A DNA stretch of 64,000 nt from contig JAIESQ010000045.1 of assembly GCA_019745975.1 (NCBI GenBank), forward strand, positions 62,001 to 126,000, written 5' to 3'. Below are positions 30,670 to 38,709 of this stretch, one piece after another. The position numbers and the translations under genes are program-made. Under the pieces are notes generated by a model. The model was not told the DNA's origin. It searched no databases and saw only the letters and a list, made by a program, of their open reading frames with translations. The first letter of the stretch is position 1, and each line of letters begins with the position of its first letter. The DNA is from Pirellulales bacterium. GTDB lineage: Bacteria > Planctomycetota > Planctomycetia > Pirellulales > JAEUIK01.

Positions 30670-31662
30670 CTACTTGCCGGCGGTTTCCTGGGCCCGCAGT
30701 TGGCGATCCATCCAGTCGGTGGCGATCGCCACTTCCTCGTTGATCGTCGCCCAGGGATGCCCGCCCCCCTTCTTGACGATCAGCTCGCAGGGAACGCCCG
30801 CCTTCTTGAGCGCTTCGAGCATGACCTGCGATTGCTGCAAAGGCACCAGCAGGTCGGCGTCGCCATGAATCAGCAGCATGGGCGGCTCCTTGCCGGTGAC
30901 GAGCCGGGCCGGCGAGATCTTGCCCATCTGCGCTTCGATCTCTTCGGGAGTTTGCTTTTTGATGCCCCCTTCGAAGAGCAAGCCACCCAGCATCAGCGCC
31001 ACGGGGCTTTTGCCTGGCGATTTGTTGAGCTGCATGTTGCCCCAATTGAGGAAGTCGGTCGGCGGGAAGAACGCCACGGCCGCCTTGACGCGCGTGCTGT
31101 GCCGTTTGAGCGGGTCCTTCGCGCCCGGATCGCCGTCTTCGGCCAGCACGACCGACAGGCAGGTCAAGTGGCCGCCGGCCGACGCGCCGGTCAGCGCCAT
31201 GCGATCGGGATCGATCTTGTACTCGCTGGCATGTTCTTTGACCCAGCGGATGCCGAGCTTGAGGTTATCGACCATTTCCATCGCGCAGTACTTGCTCGAG
31301 CTGCCCGGTCGAATGGCGAACACGGTGTAGCCGCGGCCGCAAGCGATGTCGTAGATTTGCGCCTTCTTGTGATCGTCAAGCCGGCCGCGCGCCGCCGACC
31401 AGCCGCCGCTGATGATGTCGATGATCGCCAGGCCATTGGCTTTGCCGGTCGGCGTGAAGATATCCATGATCAGGCCGACGCCGTCGTCAGTGTCGGCGAA
31501 GACCACATTCATGTGCTGCGTGTAGGGAGGTGTTTCGCTCTTGGCCGTCTCGGCCTTTTTGCTAGCCGGCTTTTCGGCGACAGCGGGTTCGGCGTACACA
31601 CGCGCGACAGGCGCGAGCGCCAATAGCACGGCCCAAAACAAGGCAATCGTGAGTTTCTTCAT
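30670..31662 (-). CDS. Exported alpha/beta-hydrolase (BD-FAE/esterase-like)
   Basis: 330 aa. A signal peptide ends at VYA. The body is an alpha/beta-hydrolase with nucleophile elbow GASAGGH, a putative acid in IHGDADLLVP and the histidine in KKGGGHPW. The IDIISGGW segment stands where HGGGW-type oxyanion motifs occur, so the oxyanion hole is non-standard. It resembles esterases and acetyl-xylan esterase-like enzymes of planctomycete polysaccharide degradation. ATG 31662. The next hydrolase gene ends 54 bases upstream on the same strand, suggesting an operon of two hydrolases. Confidence 0.9.
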   Translation of the reverse strand: MKKLTIALFWAVLLALAPVARVYAEPAVAEKPASKKAETAKSETPPYTQHMNVVFADTDDGVGLIMDIFTPTGKANGLAIIDIISGGWSAARGRLDDHKKAQIYDIACGRGYTVFAIRPGSSSKYCAMEMVDNLKLGIRWVKEHASEYKIDPDRMALTGASAGGHLTCLSVVLAEDGDPGAKDPLKRHSTRVKAAVAFFPPTDFLNWGNMQLNKSPGKSPVALMLGGLLFEGGIKKQTPEEIEAQMGKISPARLVTGKEPPMLLIHGDADLLVPLQQSQVMLEALKKAGVPCELIVKKGGGHPWATINEEVAIATDWMDRQLRAQETAGK

Positions 31663-31716
31663 CGCAGACGTTCCCTCTATTGATCAGCGTAAGAGTTCAG
31701 CGCGGTTCGTTCGTGT

Positions 31717-32715
31717 TTACTTTTTCAGCCAGCGGACCATTTCGGCCGTCACTTTGTCGGCGGCGTCTTGCTGCACAAAGTGCCCCGCGCCGGGGATGGT
31801 CACCAACGTCAGTTCGTTGTCGATCCATTCCCAGGTGTCGTTCAAGGCGCCGGGCAACAGCGCGGTGTCCTTCAGCCCGTGGATCACCAGCACCGGGCAT
31901 TTGACTTTCGGCATCTGCTCGGCTTGCGAAGTTTCGGCAGTGTAGGGCTCGCGCGGGTAGTTGGCCTTGTAGTAGTTGAGCATCGCTTCGGCGTCGGAGC
32001 GCTGGAAGGCGGCGACGTACTTCTTGCGCGCGTCGGGGTCCTTCACCCAAAAAGCCAACATCGCCGGGACGATCTTTTTGGCGGCGTCGGGCTCCTGGAA
32101 GCCGCGGGCGTAGGCGCTGTTCTTCTGCTGCGCGGGATTGTTTTGCAGTTCGCGCAGCAGGCCGCGCGGGTGCGGTAGGTTCAAGATAATCAGTCGCTCG
32201 ACGAGGTCGGGCTGTTGCATGGCCAGCGACCAGGCCACCATCCCACCCCAGTCGTGGCCGACGATCACAGCCTTGTCGCGCCCAAAATGCTTGACCACCG
32301 CCACTACGTCGCCAACCAGTTTCTCGATCTTGTAATTGTCGACCCCCTCGGGCTTGTCGCTGCGGTTGAAGCCGCGCTGATCGATGGCCACGACCTTGAA
32401 GCCCGCGTCTACCAGGGCCGGCATCTGTTCGCGCCACGAGTACCAGAAATCAGGGAAGCCATGAATCAAAACGACGAGCGGACCGTCGCCTTTGGTCACA
32501 TAGTGAATCTTCACGCCGTTGGCGTCGGCAAAACCGTGTTCGCCAAGCGCGGTGTCCTCATCGTCGGGGGCCGCGGAGGACTCGGCGGCCGCGTCGCGCG
32601 CTTTGGCTGGCGCGGCAGCCGGTTCGTCGGCGGAAGCCACCATTTGCGAGAGCGCGGATAAGATCGTGGCGAGAACTACCAATTGCAATGCCCTGCGAGT
32701 TGTTCTGACGGTCAT
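31717..32715 (-). CDS. Exported alpha/beta-hydrolase, epoxide-hydrolase-like
   Basis: 332 aa. A signal peptide of about 29 residues (ending at VASA) precedes an Ala/Asp-rich linker. The fold is a classical alpha/beta-hydrolase: oxyanion [10 protein letters not shown], an Asp nucleophile in VGHDWGG, an acid in [11 protein letters not shown] and the catalytic His in PGAGHFVQ. An Asp nucleophile with HGFPD indicates epoxide hydrolase or haloalkane dehalogenase. It is transcribed ahead of the second hydrolase. ATG 32715 was taken over an upstream extension because it directly opens the signal peptide. Export of such an enzyme is unusual in bacteria generally but frequent in this phylum. Confidence 0.9.
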   Translation of the reverse strand: MTVRTTRRALQLVVLATILSALSQMVASADEPAAAPAKARDAAAESSAAPDDEDTALGEHGFADANGVKIHYVTKGDGPLVVLIHGFPDFWYSWREQMPALVDAGFKVVAIDQRGFNRSDKPEGVDNYKIEKLVGDVVAVVKHFGRDKAVIVGHDWGGMVAWSLAMQQPDLVERLIILNLPHPRGLLRELQNNPAQQKNSAYARGFQEPDAAKKIVPAMLAFWVKDPDARKKYVAAFQRSDAEAMLNYYKANYPREPYTAETSQAEQMPKVKCPVLVIHGLKDTALLPGALNDTWEWIDNELTLVTIPGAGHFVQQDAADKVTAEMVRWLKK

Positions 32716-32812
32716 GACGAAGCCTTGATGCAAAGAACTTGGGCGACTGAAAAGCCGACTCCGGTGGCCGAGCCTAATGGTGGCGCGACGCGTCGTCAAG
32801 CATTTATCTTGC

Positions 32813-32841
32813 TTGACTTTACGCACAGCCGCCGATAGGCT
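32813..32841 (+). promoter_or_regulatory. Possible sigma-70-type promoter for the pentaheme cytochrome
   Basis: TTGACT at 32813-32818 and TAGGCT at 32836-32841 are 17 nt apart, in the gap between divergent genes and about 175 nt upstream of the cytochrome start. The -35 is good and the -10 weak, so this is only a candidate. Confidence 0.25.
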
Positions 32842-33014
32842 GGCGCGCCGGGACAGTGAGTGGAGCTGGGTGCATCGTTCGATGCAATTCGTCCCGCGCC
32901 AAGGCTTTGTCCCGATTCCTATTGCTCACGGCAACATGGCTGGGGACTGACGTTTCGCCGCGGGGCACAATTCGTACCCACCTGTCGACGTCTTGTGGAG
33001 AGGAGAAAGTCGCG

Positions 33015-33959
33015 ATGAGTGTGCTGCTGGCAACGCTCGCCGCGGCCATTCTGTCGGTGGCGCTGTTGCCTAGATCGAGACGGCCAACCGGCTCGCGGCC
33101 GTTGGCCGCGATCGCGCTGGTGACGGCGCTACTTTGCGTGGCGGCGACCTGCGACGTTTGGCTCTCAACCGCCCTGGCCGATCCGCCCGCGAGCGACGGC
33201 GCTTCGGCGAGCGCCGACGGAAAATCAAAGCCTGCGGCCGAAAAACCCGCCGCCGACGCCGCGCCTCTCGAAGCCCCCAAGAACTGGCCGGCCGGTCACC
33301 CGCTCCCCAAAGTTGCCTCGAATTGCGCCCGCTGCCATCTGACGGCCGGCCGCGAGTTGACGCTGGCGGCCAAGGATTTCGCCCACAGCGTGCACGACTT
33401 GCAAGAGATGTCGTGTTCCGACTGTCACGGCGGCAACACGCACGACGACGTCGAGGCGCACGAGCCGGAGTTCGGTTTTATCGGCACGAAGCTCAGCGCG
33501 CACTTGAATAAGTGTCGCGAGTGCCATGCCGACGTCGCCGAGCCGCTCGACGCCGGGCCGCACCATTGGGATTTCTCCAAACGCATCAATACGAAGTATC
33601 CGTCCTGCGTCGATTGTCATGGCAACCACGACGTCGGCAATCCGCCGGAGGATTTCACGCTCAATAGCGTGTGCGCCGATTGTCATCGCCAGTTCGAGAC
33701 CAGGTTCCCCAACATTGCCTCGGTCGTGACCGAGAACGACAAGCTCTGGACCACAATCGGCACACTGCGCGCGAAGCTGGGCACAACCGACCATCGCGTG
33801 CCACCGGAGTTTGCCGACGAAGTGGCCGCGCTGCGGACCGACACGATGAAACTGGTGCACGCCTCGCGCGAGCCGTCGGCCGCCGAGGCCGCCGCCCTCA
33901 ACGAGCGCGCCGCAAAAGTGCGCGAAGCACTCACCGCCTGGCTCAAGGCGCAAAAATAG
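33015..33959 (+). CDS. Multiheme (pentaheme) c-type cytochrome
   Basis: 314 aa. ATG 33015 follows GAGAGGAGAAAG. Two N-terminal hydrophobic segments (about 1-19 and 30-50) act as anchor or signal; an Ala/Lys/Pro-rich linker follows. Five CxxCH heme sites occur between about residues 100 and 225: CARCH, CSDCH, CRECH, CVDCH and CADCH, with extra His available for bis-His ligation. The C-terminal third is helical and heme-free. This pattern fits cytochrome c3/c554-type electron carriers. DUF362 follows 57 nt later; electron partners are not otherwise evident. Confidence 0.9.
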   Translation: MSVLLATLAAAILSVALLPRSRRPTGSRPLAAIALVTALLCVAATCDVWLSTALADPPASDGASASADGKSKPAAEKPAADAAPLEAPKNWPAGHPLPKVASNCARCHLTAGRELTLAAKDFAHSVHDLQEMSCSDCHGGNTHDDVEAHEPEFGFIGTKLSAHLNKCRECHADVAEPLDAGPHHWDFSKRINTKYPSCVDCHGNHDVGNPPEDFTLNSVCADCHRQFETRFPNIASVVTENDKLWTTIGTLRAKLGTTDHRVPPEFADEVAALRTDTMKLVHASREPSAAEAAALNERAAKVREALTAWLKAQK

Positions 33960-34016
33960 TAATCCAAGTAAATACTCTACAAGCCTCCATCAGCTCCATT
34001 TGCGAGTGAACTCCCC

Positions 34017-35189
34017 ATGTTCGTAACCACTCCTTGCGGCCGGCGAAAGTTCCTCCGTCAAGCAAGTGCCGGCGCAATGGCGCTGGGCGCCGGCGGGCTC
34101 TGGCGACCCGAATGGACCCGGGCCGAAGCGGCCATCGAGCAGCCCGCCAAGGCCACGGTCGGCATCGCCCGCGGCTCGAACATGGAAGACGCGGTGCGCC
34201 GCGCCGTCGAGCTCTCGGGCGGACTCGACTTCATCAAGCCCGAGCAGACCGTGCTCATCAAGCCTAACGTAACCGGCGCGGCCAAGAGCCCGACGACCAC
34301 AAACCCCGAAGTGCTCTACGCCGTGATCAAACTGGTCAATGAGCGGCACCCGCGGCGGATCATCGTGGCCGATCGCAGCTTTTCGCCGTTGTTCGTCACG
34401 ACTACGCCCAAGACGATCGATGTGATGAAGCGAGTCGGGCACGTCGACGCCGTGAACCAGGCGATTTCAGACTGCAAGGCGCCGGTTGTTGCCGTGGGGC
34501 TCGAGGACGCCGCGGCCGAATTCGTGAACCTTGGTCTCTCAGAGAAGACCGAGCATTGGCGGCGCATCAAGCCCGAGTTGGCCACGCATTGGCCCGACGG
34601 TTTTGAGATGGCCGAGCTGCTGTTCGCCGTCGACCATGTGATCAACGTGCCGGTCATCAAGACGCACTTTCAGGCCTGGTTCACGATGTCGATGAAAGCC
34701 TTCGTCGGCATGAGCCATCACCGCACGCGCCGCGAGTTTCATACGGCGTTCAAAGGTGGCGACGATCTGTTGAACCAGAAGAAGTCGGGCAGCCGGCGCC
34801 GGCGCGGGCCCGAAGCGCGGCAGCTCGACGTCGAAGACGTGCAGCCGCTAGTCAACCGCGTGGCGGAACTGAACCTCGGCCTGAAGCCGGCGCTGAACAT
34901 CCTCGATGGCTCGCGGAGTTTCGTCTTCGGCGGGCCGTCGCAAGGCGACACGGTCGATCCCAAGCTGATCGTGGCCAGCCGCGACCGCATTGCCGCCGAC
35001 GTCACCGGCGTGGCCGTGCTCAAGCACTATGGCACCGAGTACCGCTTGCAACGCTATTCGGCCTGGGAAGCGCCGTTCATCCAGCACGGCATCAAGATCG
35101 GGTTGGGGATCGATTCGGTCGACAAGCTCGACTTGCAGGACGCCGACCTCGGCGAAGACGCGGCCGGCATCCGCGAAATGCTGGTGTAG
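34017..35189 (+). CDS. DUF362 family protein with Tat signal
   Basis: 390 aa. The N-terminus has a twin-arginine motif (GRRKFLRQAS) followed by a hydrophobic Ala/Gly stretch, so it is exported folded. The DUF362 core shows LIKPNVTG, NVPVIKTHFQ and GMSHH, as in the family. The Cys-rich ferredoxin extension found on some DUF362 proteins is absent. Its function is unknown; other family members are linked to iron-sulfur or redox proteins. It starts 57 nt after the pentaheme cytochrome gene, in the same direction, probably as one unit; the two may act together in the envelope. Confidence 0.9.
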   Translation: MFVTTPCGRRKFLRQASAGAMALGAGGLWRPEWTRAEAAIEQPAKATVGIARGSNMEDAVRRAVELSGGLDFIKPEQTVLIKPNVTGAAKSPTTTNPEVLYAVIKLVNERHPRRIIVADRSFSPLFVTTTPKTIDVMKRVGHVDAVNQAISDCKAPVVAVGLEDAAAEFVNLGLSEKTEHWRRIKPELATHWPDGFEMAELLFAVDHVINVPVIKTHFQAWFTMSMKAFVGMSHHRTRREFHTAFKGGDDLLNQKKSGSRRRRGPEARQLDVEDVQPLVNRVAELNLGLKPALNILDGSRSFVFGGPSQGDTVDPKLIVASRDRIAADVTGVAVLKHYGTEYRLQRYSAWEAPFIQHGIKIGLGIDSVDKLDLQDADLGEDAAGIREMLV

Positions 35190-35304
35190 TAAGCAACCCG
35201 ACGACGCGAATCCTGGGCACGATGACCGCGTTTGGAAAAAAATGGCGGCATTTGACCGCCAAGCGCGTGGTCAATAGCATGAATTGTTAATAGCCCTGGT
35301 GCGG

Positions 35305-35811
35305 ATGGCTTCCATGGTTCGAGCGGGTCGGTACAGAACGTTGCGCTGGCTGTTGTCGGCCTTGCTGGCCGCGACAACGACGATGCCGCCAGGCTTGTGC
35401 CACGCCCATGCTCGCGGGGACGTGCCGCATCGGCATGATCGAGTGTCGGCCGATCATCGGCATTCACACCGTCACACCCATGCTCATCCGCGGGATGTCG
35501 CGCCGCCGCGGGCCCATGTGCATCTGAGCTGGTTGGGCTTTGAGTTCACGCTGCCAGCGTCGCACGAACCGCACGATGGAAGTTCGGCCGGCGATCGGCA
35601 AGCGCCGTGCTTCGTACGGCCCAGCGACGAAACCGCGGCCGACATCCGATCGCTCGCTGGCTCGACTCTGATCGCGATGGTCGCACCAGTGACGTTTTTC
35701 TTACCGGCCGTCGTCGAGCGGCCAATCACCGCGCGTGCTCCGCTTCCCGCGTATGGCACGCTGCTGTGTGACACTGCGCGCCATGAGCGCTCGGGCGTGC
35801 AGTTGAGCTGA
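35305..35811 (+). CDS. Histidine-rich exported protein ahead of the metal-efflux genes
   Basis: About 168 aa from ATG 35305 (a TTG at 35284 would add seven residues; no strong ribosome-binding site decides). A hydrophobic signal-like segment (RWLLSALLAATTTMPPGLC) leads into a His cluster of alternating HR, HS, HT and HA pairs (about residues 36-65), a clear metal-binding sequence, and later a hydrophobic segment (IAMVAPVTFFLPAVV). No family recognised. Its place directly before an efflux adaptor and an HME-RND pump suggests a metal-binding or buffering role in copper, silver or other divalent-metal resistance. Confidence 0.72.
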   Translation: MASMVRAGRYRTLRWLLSALLAATTTMPPGLCHAHARGDVPHRHDRVSADHRHSHRHTHAHPRDVAPPRAHVHLSWLGFEFTLPASHEPHDGSSAGDRQAPCFVRPSDETAADIRSLAGSTLIAMVAPVTFFLPAVVERPITARAPLPAYGTLLCDTARHERSGVQLS

Positions 35812-35936
35812 GCGCCTGTTCGCGCGGTGGCGTCGCTCTGCCGCGCCTTCGATCGATGGCCCCCGGCCAGTAGTCATGCGCCGGAGGCGCCGCGCGTTGG
35901 CGATCTGAATCCGTTTCCGTACTTGAGGAGCTTGTC

Positions 35937-36431
35937 ATGTCGATCCACTGGGCGTCGGCCATGGTTGTCGCCGTATTCAGTTGCACAGCGCTCGTCGGTT
36001 GCGGAGGCCAGGCAGGCACGCCGCAAGCCGGCACTTCGGCCGACGCCACGATCCCCGATCCGCACGACGTGCCGATCACCGAAGCCGACGTGCAGATGCC
36101 CACCAATTTCGCCGACGCGATCCCGCGCATCTGGGCCTACCGCGATACGATCCGCGCGGAAGCGCAGGGCACTACGCCCGGCAAGGCCCATCGCGCGCTC
36201 GACGAACTGGACATTGTGCTGGGCAAGCTTCCGGCGATCGCCCGCGACAGCGGCGTGCCCAAGGAACACTGGGAGGCCATCAACACGACCGCCCGCGAGT
36301 TGCGCGACCTGTTCAATCAGGTTCATGCGGCCATCGACGACGGGCGCACGCCCGACTACGCCGCTGTGGCGGAACCGATCGAGCAGGCCATCGATCGACT
36401 GGCCAGCTTCGCGCCTCAGGCTGCCCAATGA
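35937..36431 (+). CDS. Small lipoprotein in the metal-efflux cluster
   Basis: 164 aa. ATG 35937, preceded by GAGGAG about 10 nt upstream. The signal peptide ends in a lipobox (TALVGC; Cys about residue 22), so it should be lipid-anchored. The mature part is helical and soluble (DFADAIPRIW-like repeats, HRALDELDIVLGKLPAIA) with no Cys or His cluster. No family recognised; similar small lipoproteins often accompany planctomycete RND systems. It is 40 nt upstream of the adaptor gene and in the same direction. The long open frame running across it in another phase is a shadow. Confidence 0.8.
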   Translation: MSIHWASAMVVAVFSCTALVGCGGQAGTPQAGTSADATIPDPHDVPITEADVQMPTNFADAIPRIWAYRDTIRAEAQGTTPGKAHRALDELDIVLGKLPAIARDSGVPKEHWEAINTTARELRDLFNQVHAAIDDGRTPDYAAVAEPIEQAIDRLASFAPQAAQ

Positions 36432-36471
36432 TGGTGACGAGCTGCTTGTACCAATTCGCAAGGGACACTCG

Positions 36472-38664
36472 ATGAACGATCCGATCACGCCCAGCGCACA
36501 TCAACGGCACGCCCGTCCAGTCTGCGTAGAAGCAGTTTCAAAACCTGGTTTGGGTGCCACTGCTGGCTTGCCCAGCAGTGAATTGCTCGACACGGCCCTG
36601 CTAGACGAGCTAGCAGTGGCACCCGACGTTGGTTCAATGTTGGTTTTGAAGCTGCTTCTAGCACTCGCGAGCATAAGTATGTTGCTGACAACCGCCGACG
36701 CGGGGCGAGCGCACGAAGGGCACGAGCCCTTGCCGACCAAGGGCGCCAAGGTCGACGGCGATCAGTTGCTGATTGCCGACAGTGCCGCCAAGGCCGTCGG
36801 CCTGAAGACGACGAAGATCGAGCTGGCCGACCTCCAGCGCACGATCACCGCTAATGCGAGCGTGCAGTTGCCCAGCCATCATCAGGCCTTTGCCACGACG
36901 ATGATTACGGGGCGGATTGCCGCGGTCCTGGCTCGGCCGGGCGATTCCGTGGCGACCGGCCAGCCGCTAGCGACCATCGAAAGCGTCGAGCTCGAATCGC
37001 TGCAGCTCGAAATGTTGCAGTCGTTCGAAACATACACGCTCGCTCAGCGGCTCTTGGCGCAACGCGAAAGTGCCGGCAGCGCGATGTCGGGTCGCGTGCT
37101 GTTGGAAACCCGCGCCGAGCGAAACCGCCGCGCGGCGCAGTACAGCATCGCCTGGCAACGCTTACGATCGTTGGGGCTGAGCGGCCAGCAGCTCGAGCAG
37201 GTGCGCAGCTCAGGCCAGCCCCTGGCCACGTTCGCCGTAACCTCGCCGATCGCGGGAGTGGTCTCTGAGGCGGATGTTCGCGTCGGTCAAATGGTCACGC
37301 CCACGCAACATCTGTATCACATCCTCGACCGCTCCCATTTGTGGGCCGTGGCCGACGTAATGGAATCGGACATTCCCTCGATGCGGCTCGGATTGCCAGT
37401 CCGAGTCTCGATCGATGCCTTGCCCGCGGCTGGCTTCACTGGCGAGCTCGAATACATCGGCTCGGCCGTCGATCCCCGTCGGCATGTGGTCTCCGTGAGC
37501 ACGACGTTGAATAACGCGCAGGATGACTTGCGGCCTGGCATGTATGGTCGCCTGGTCATCACGACCCAAGCCGCCAAGCAGGCGATCGTCTGCCCGAACG
37601 AAGCAATCTTAGACGACGGGCAGGGCCACTTCGTCTTGCTGGGGGACGGACCCGGCAAGTACTTGCGCCGCCCCGTCGCGCTGGGATTGCGCACGCCGGA
37701 TCGTAGCGAGGTGCTCGATGGGCTGTTTCCGGGAGATCGCGTCGTGACGACCGGCAACCACGAGCTGGCGGCGCTGTTCGCGGCGAGACCAACGAAAGCG
37801 CCTGCTGACAGCAAAGTCCCGGTTCCCAGGGCAGCCCCCGGCGATGCGTTAACCGGACCGCAGCCGCTCGTCGCCACCGCGCGACTGGAGCTGCCCACCA
37901 ATCGCAAATCGTTCGCCAGCTCCAACGTGCAAGGAAAGATTCTGCAGCTCTTCGTCGAGCGTGGAGATCGTGTAACGGCTGGCACCGTCCTGGCCGAGAT
38001 TGAGAGCTTGGAACTCAAGAACTGGCAACTCGATTTGTTGCGCAATCGCGTGCAAATCGAGTTGACGCAGACCACGCTCGAACGGGTGCAGTCGCTGGGT
38101 GGGCAGGGTGCGATCCCAGAGAATGAAGTCCTCCGCTTGCGCACCGAATTGCAGTCGTATCGCTTCGCCGAGCGCAGCCTGTTGCACAAGCTGCAAATGG
38201 TGGGCTTGTCGCAGGACGAGATCGACCGCATTCAAGAGCTCGATCTCGCCGATCCACGCGCCGGCGATCAGATTCGCATGGTGCTGCCGATCCGCGCTCC
38301 CGCCGATGGCGAAATCGCCTGGTTCGAGCTGGGCGTCGGCCAGGTGATCAATCCGAACGAGCACCTGTTCGAAATCCACGACCGCTCGCGGATGTGGGCG
38401 CGGGGCATGCTTTTCGAGCACGATGCGGCCCAGGTGCGAGCCGGTCAGGATGTCGAAGTTCAGTTGGTCTCCGACCCGCGCGTCCAGCAAGCGGCGCGCA
38501 TTAGCCGCACCAGCCCCATCGCCAGCGCCCGCGAGCACGCAATTGCCGTGTGGGCCGAAGTCGATAACACCGAATTGTGGCTACGCGAGGGAATGCTCGC
38601 GCGGATGATCTTCGCCGGCGCCAGCACCGCGAGCGATGGCAGGCCCATCTCCCCAGTACGGTGA
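36472..38664 (+). CDS. RND efflux periplasmic adaptor with two tandem adaptor modules
   Basis: 730 aa, about twice a normal CzcB/CusB. ATG 36472 has an AAGGGA site. Residues 20-63 are encoded by a 130-bp repeat inserted into the signal-peptide region; without it the N-terminus reads VCVALASISMLLTTADA, a normal signal core. An ATG inside the repeat (36637) could serve as a second start. Module 1 (about 85-445) and module 2 (about 463-725) each have a barrel-sandwich half (GRIAAVLARPGDSV; GKILQLFVERGDRV), a helical hairpin, the second lipoyl half and a beta-barrel ending (LRPGMYGRLV; LREGMLARMI). It links the RND pump to an outer-membrane channel; no such channel gene is in the window. Confidence 0.9.
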   Translation: MNDPITPSAHQRHARPVCVEAVSKPGLGATAGLPSSELLDTALLDELAVAPDVGSMLVLKLLLALASISMLLTTADAGRAHEGHEPLPTKGAKVDGDQLLIADSAAKAVGLKTTKIELADLQRTITANASVQLPSHHQAFATTMITGRIAAVLARPGDSVATGQPLATIESVELESLQLEMLQSFETYTLAQRLLAQRESAGSAMSGRVLLETRAERNRRAAQYSIAWQRLRSLGLSGQQLEQVRSSGQPLATFAVTSPIAGVVSEADVRVGQMVTPTQHLYHILDRSHLWAVADVMESDIPSMRLGLPVRVSIDALPAAGFTGELEYIGSAVDPRRHVVSVSTTLNNAQDDLRPGMYGRLVITTQAAKQAIVCPNEAILDDGQGHFVLLGDGPGKYLRRPVALGLRTPDRSEVLDGLFPGDRVVTTGNHELAALFAARPTKAPADSKVPVPRAAPGDALTGPQPLVATARLELPTNRKSFASSNVQGKILQLFVERGDRVTAGTVLAEIESLELKNWQLDLLRNRVQIELTQTTLERVQSLGGQGAIPENEVLRLRTELQSYRFAERSLLHKLQMVGLSQDEIDRIQELDLADPRAGDQIRMVLPIRAPADGEIAWFELGVGQVINPNEHLFEIHDRSRMWARGMLFEHDAAQVRAGQDVEVQLVSDPRVQQAARISRTSPIASAREHAIAVWAEVDNTELWLREGMLARMIFAGASTASDGRPISPVR
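36529..36658. repeat. 130-bp quasi-palindromic TA-flanked repeat, copy 1 (in frame inside the RND adaptor gene)
   Basis: Terminal inverted repeats GAAGCAGTTTCAAAACC (left) and its near complement at the right end; TA borders on both sides (36527-36528 and 36659-36660). Internal GGGTGCCACTGCTGG and CTAGCAGTGGCACCC arms can pair, and each arm also holds a small stem-loop. Element plus one TA is 132 bp, 44 codons without a stop, adding residues EAVS...VLKLLL to the signal-peptide region. Orientation is opposite to copy 3. TA borders suggest movement by an IS630/Tc1-type transposase; none is nearby. Confidence 0.9.
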
Positions 38665-38709
38665 CGCCGCGCTTGTCGATTCATGGCCTCGCGTTCAGGG
38701 CGAGCTGAC

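Noticed and set aside
35827-36471. Open frame running into the adaptor gene from far upstream
   Set aside because: Its product here is Arg/Ser/Pro-rich and out of frame with the well-formed lipoprotein gene; the adaptor needs only the start at 36472.
36529-36658. Short peptide frames read from the palindromic repeat as separate genes
   Set aside because: The repeat is stop-free in several frames by its own composition; similar peptides occur at every copy and on both strands.
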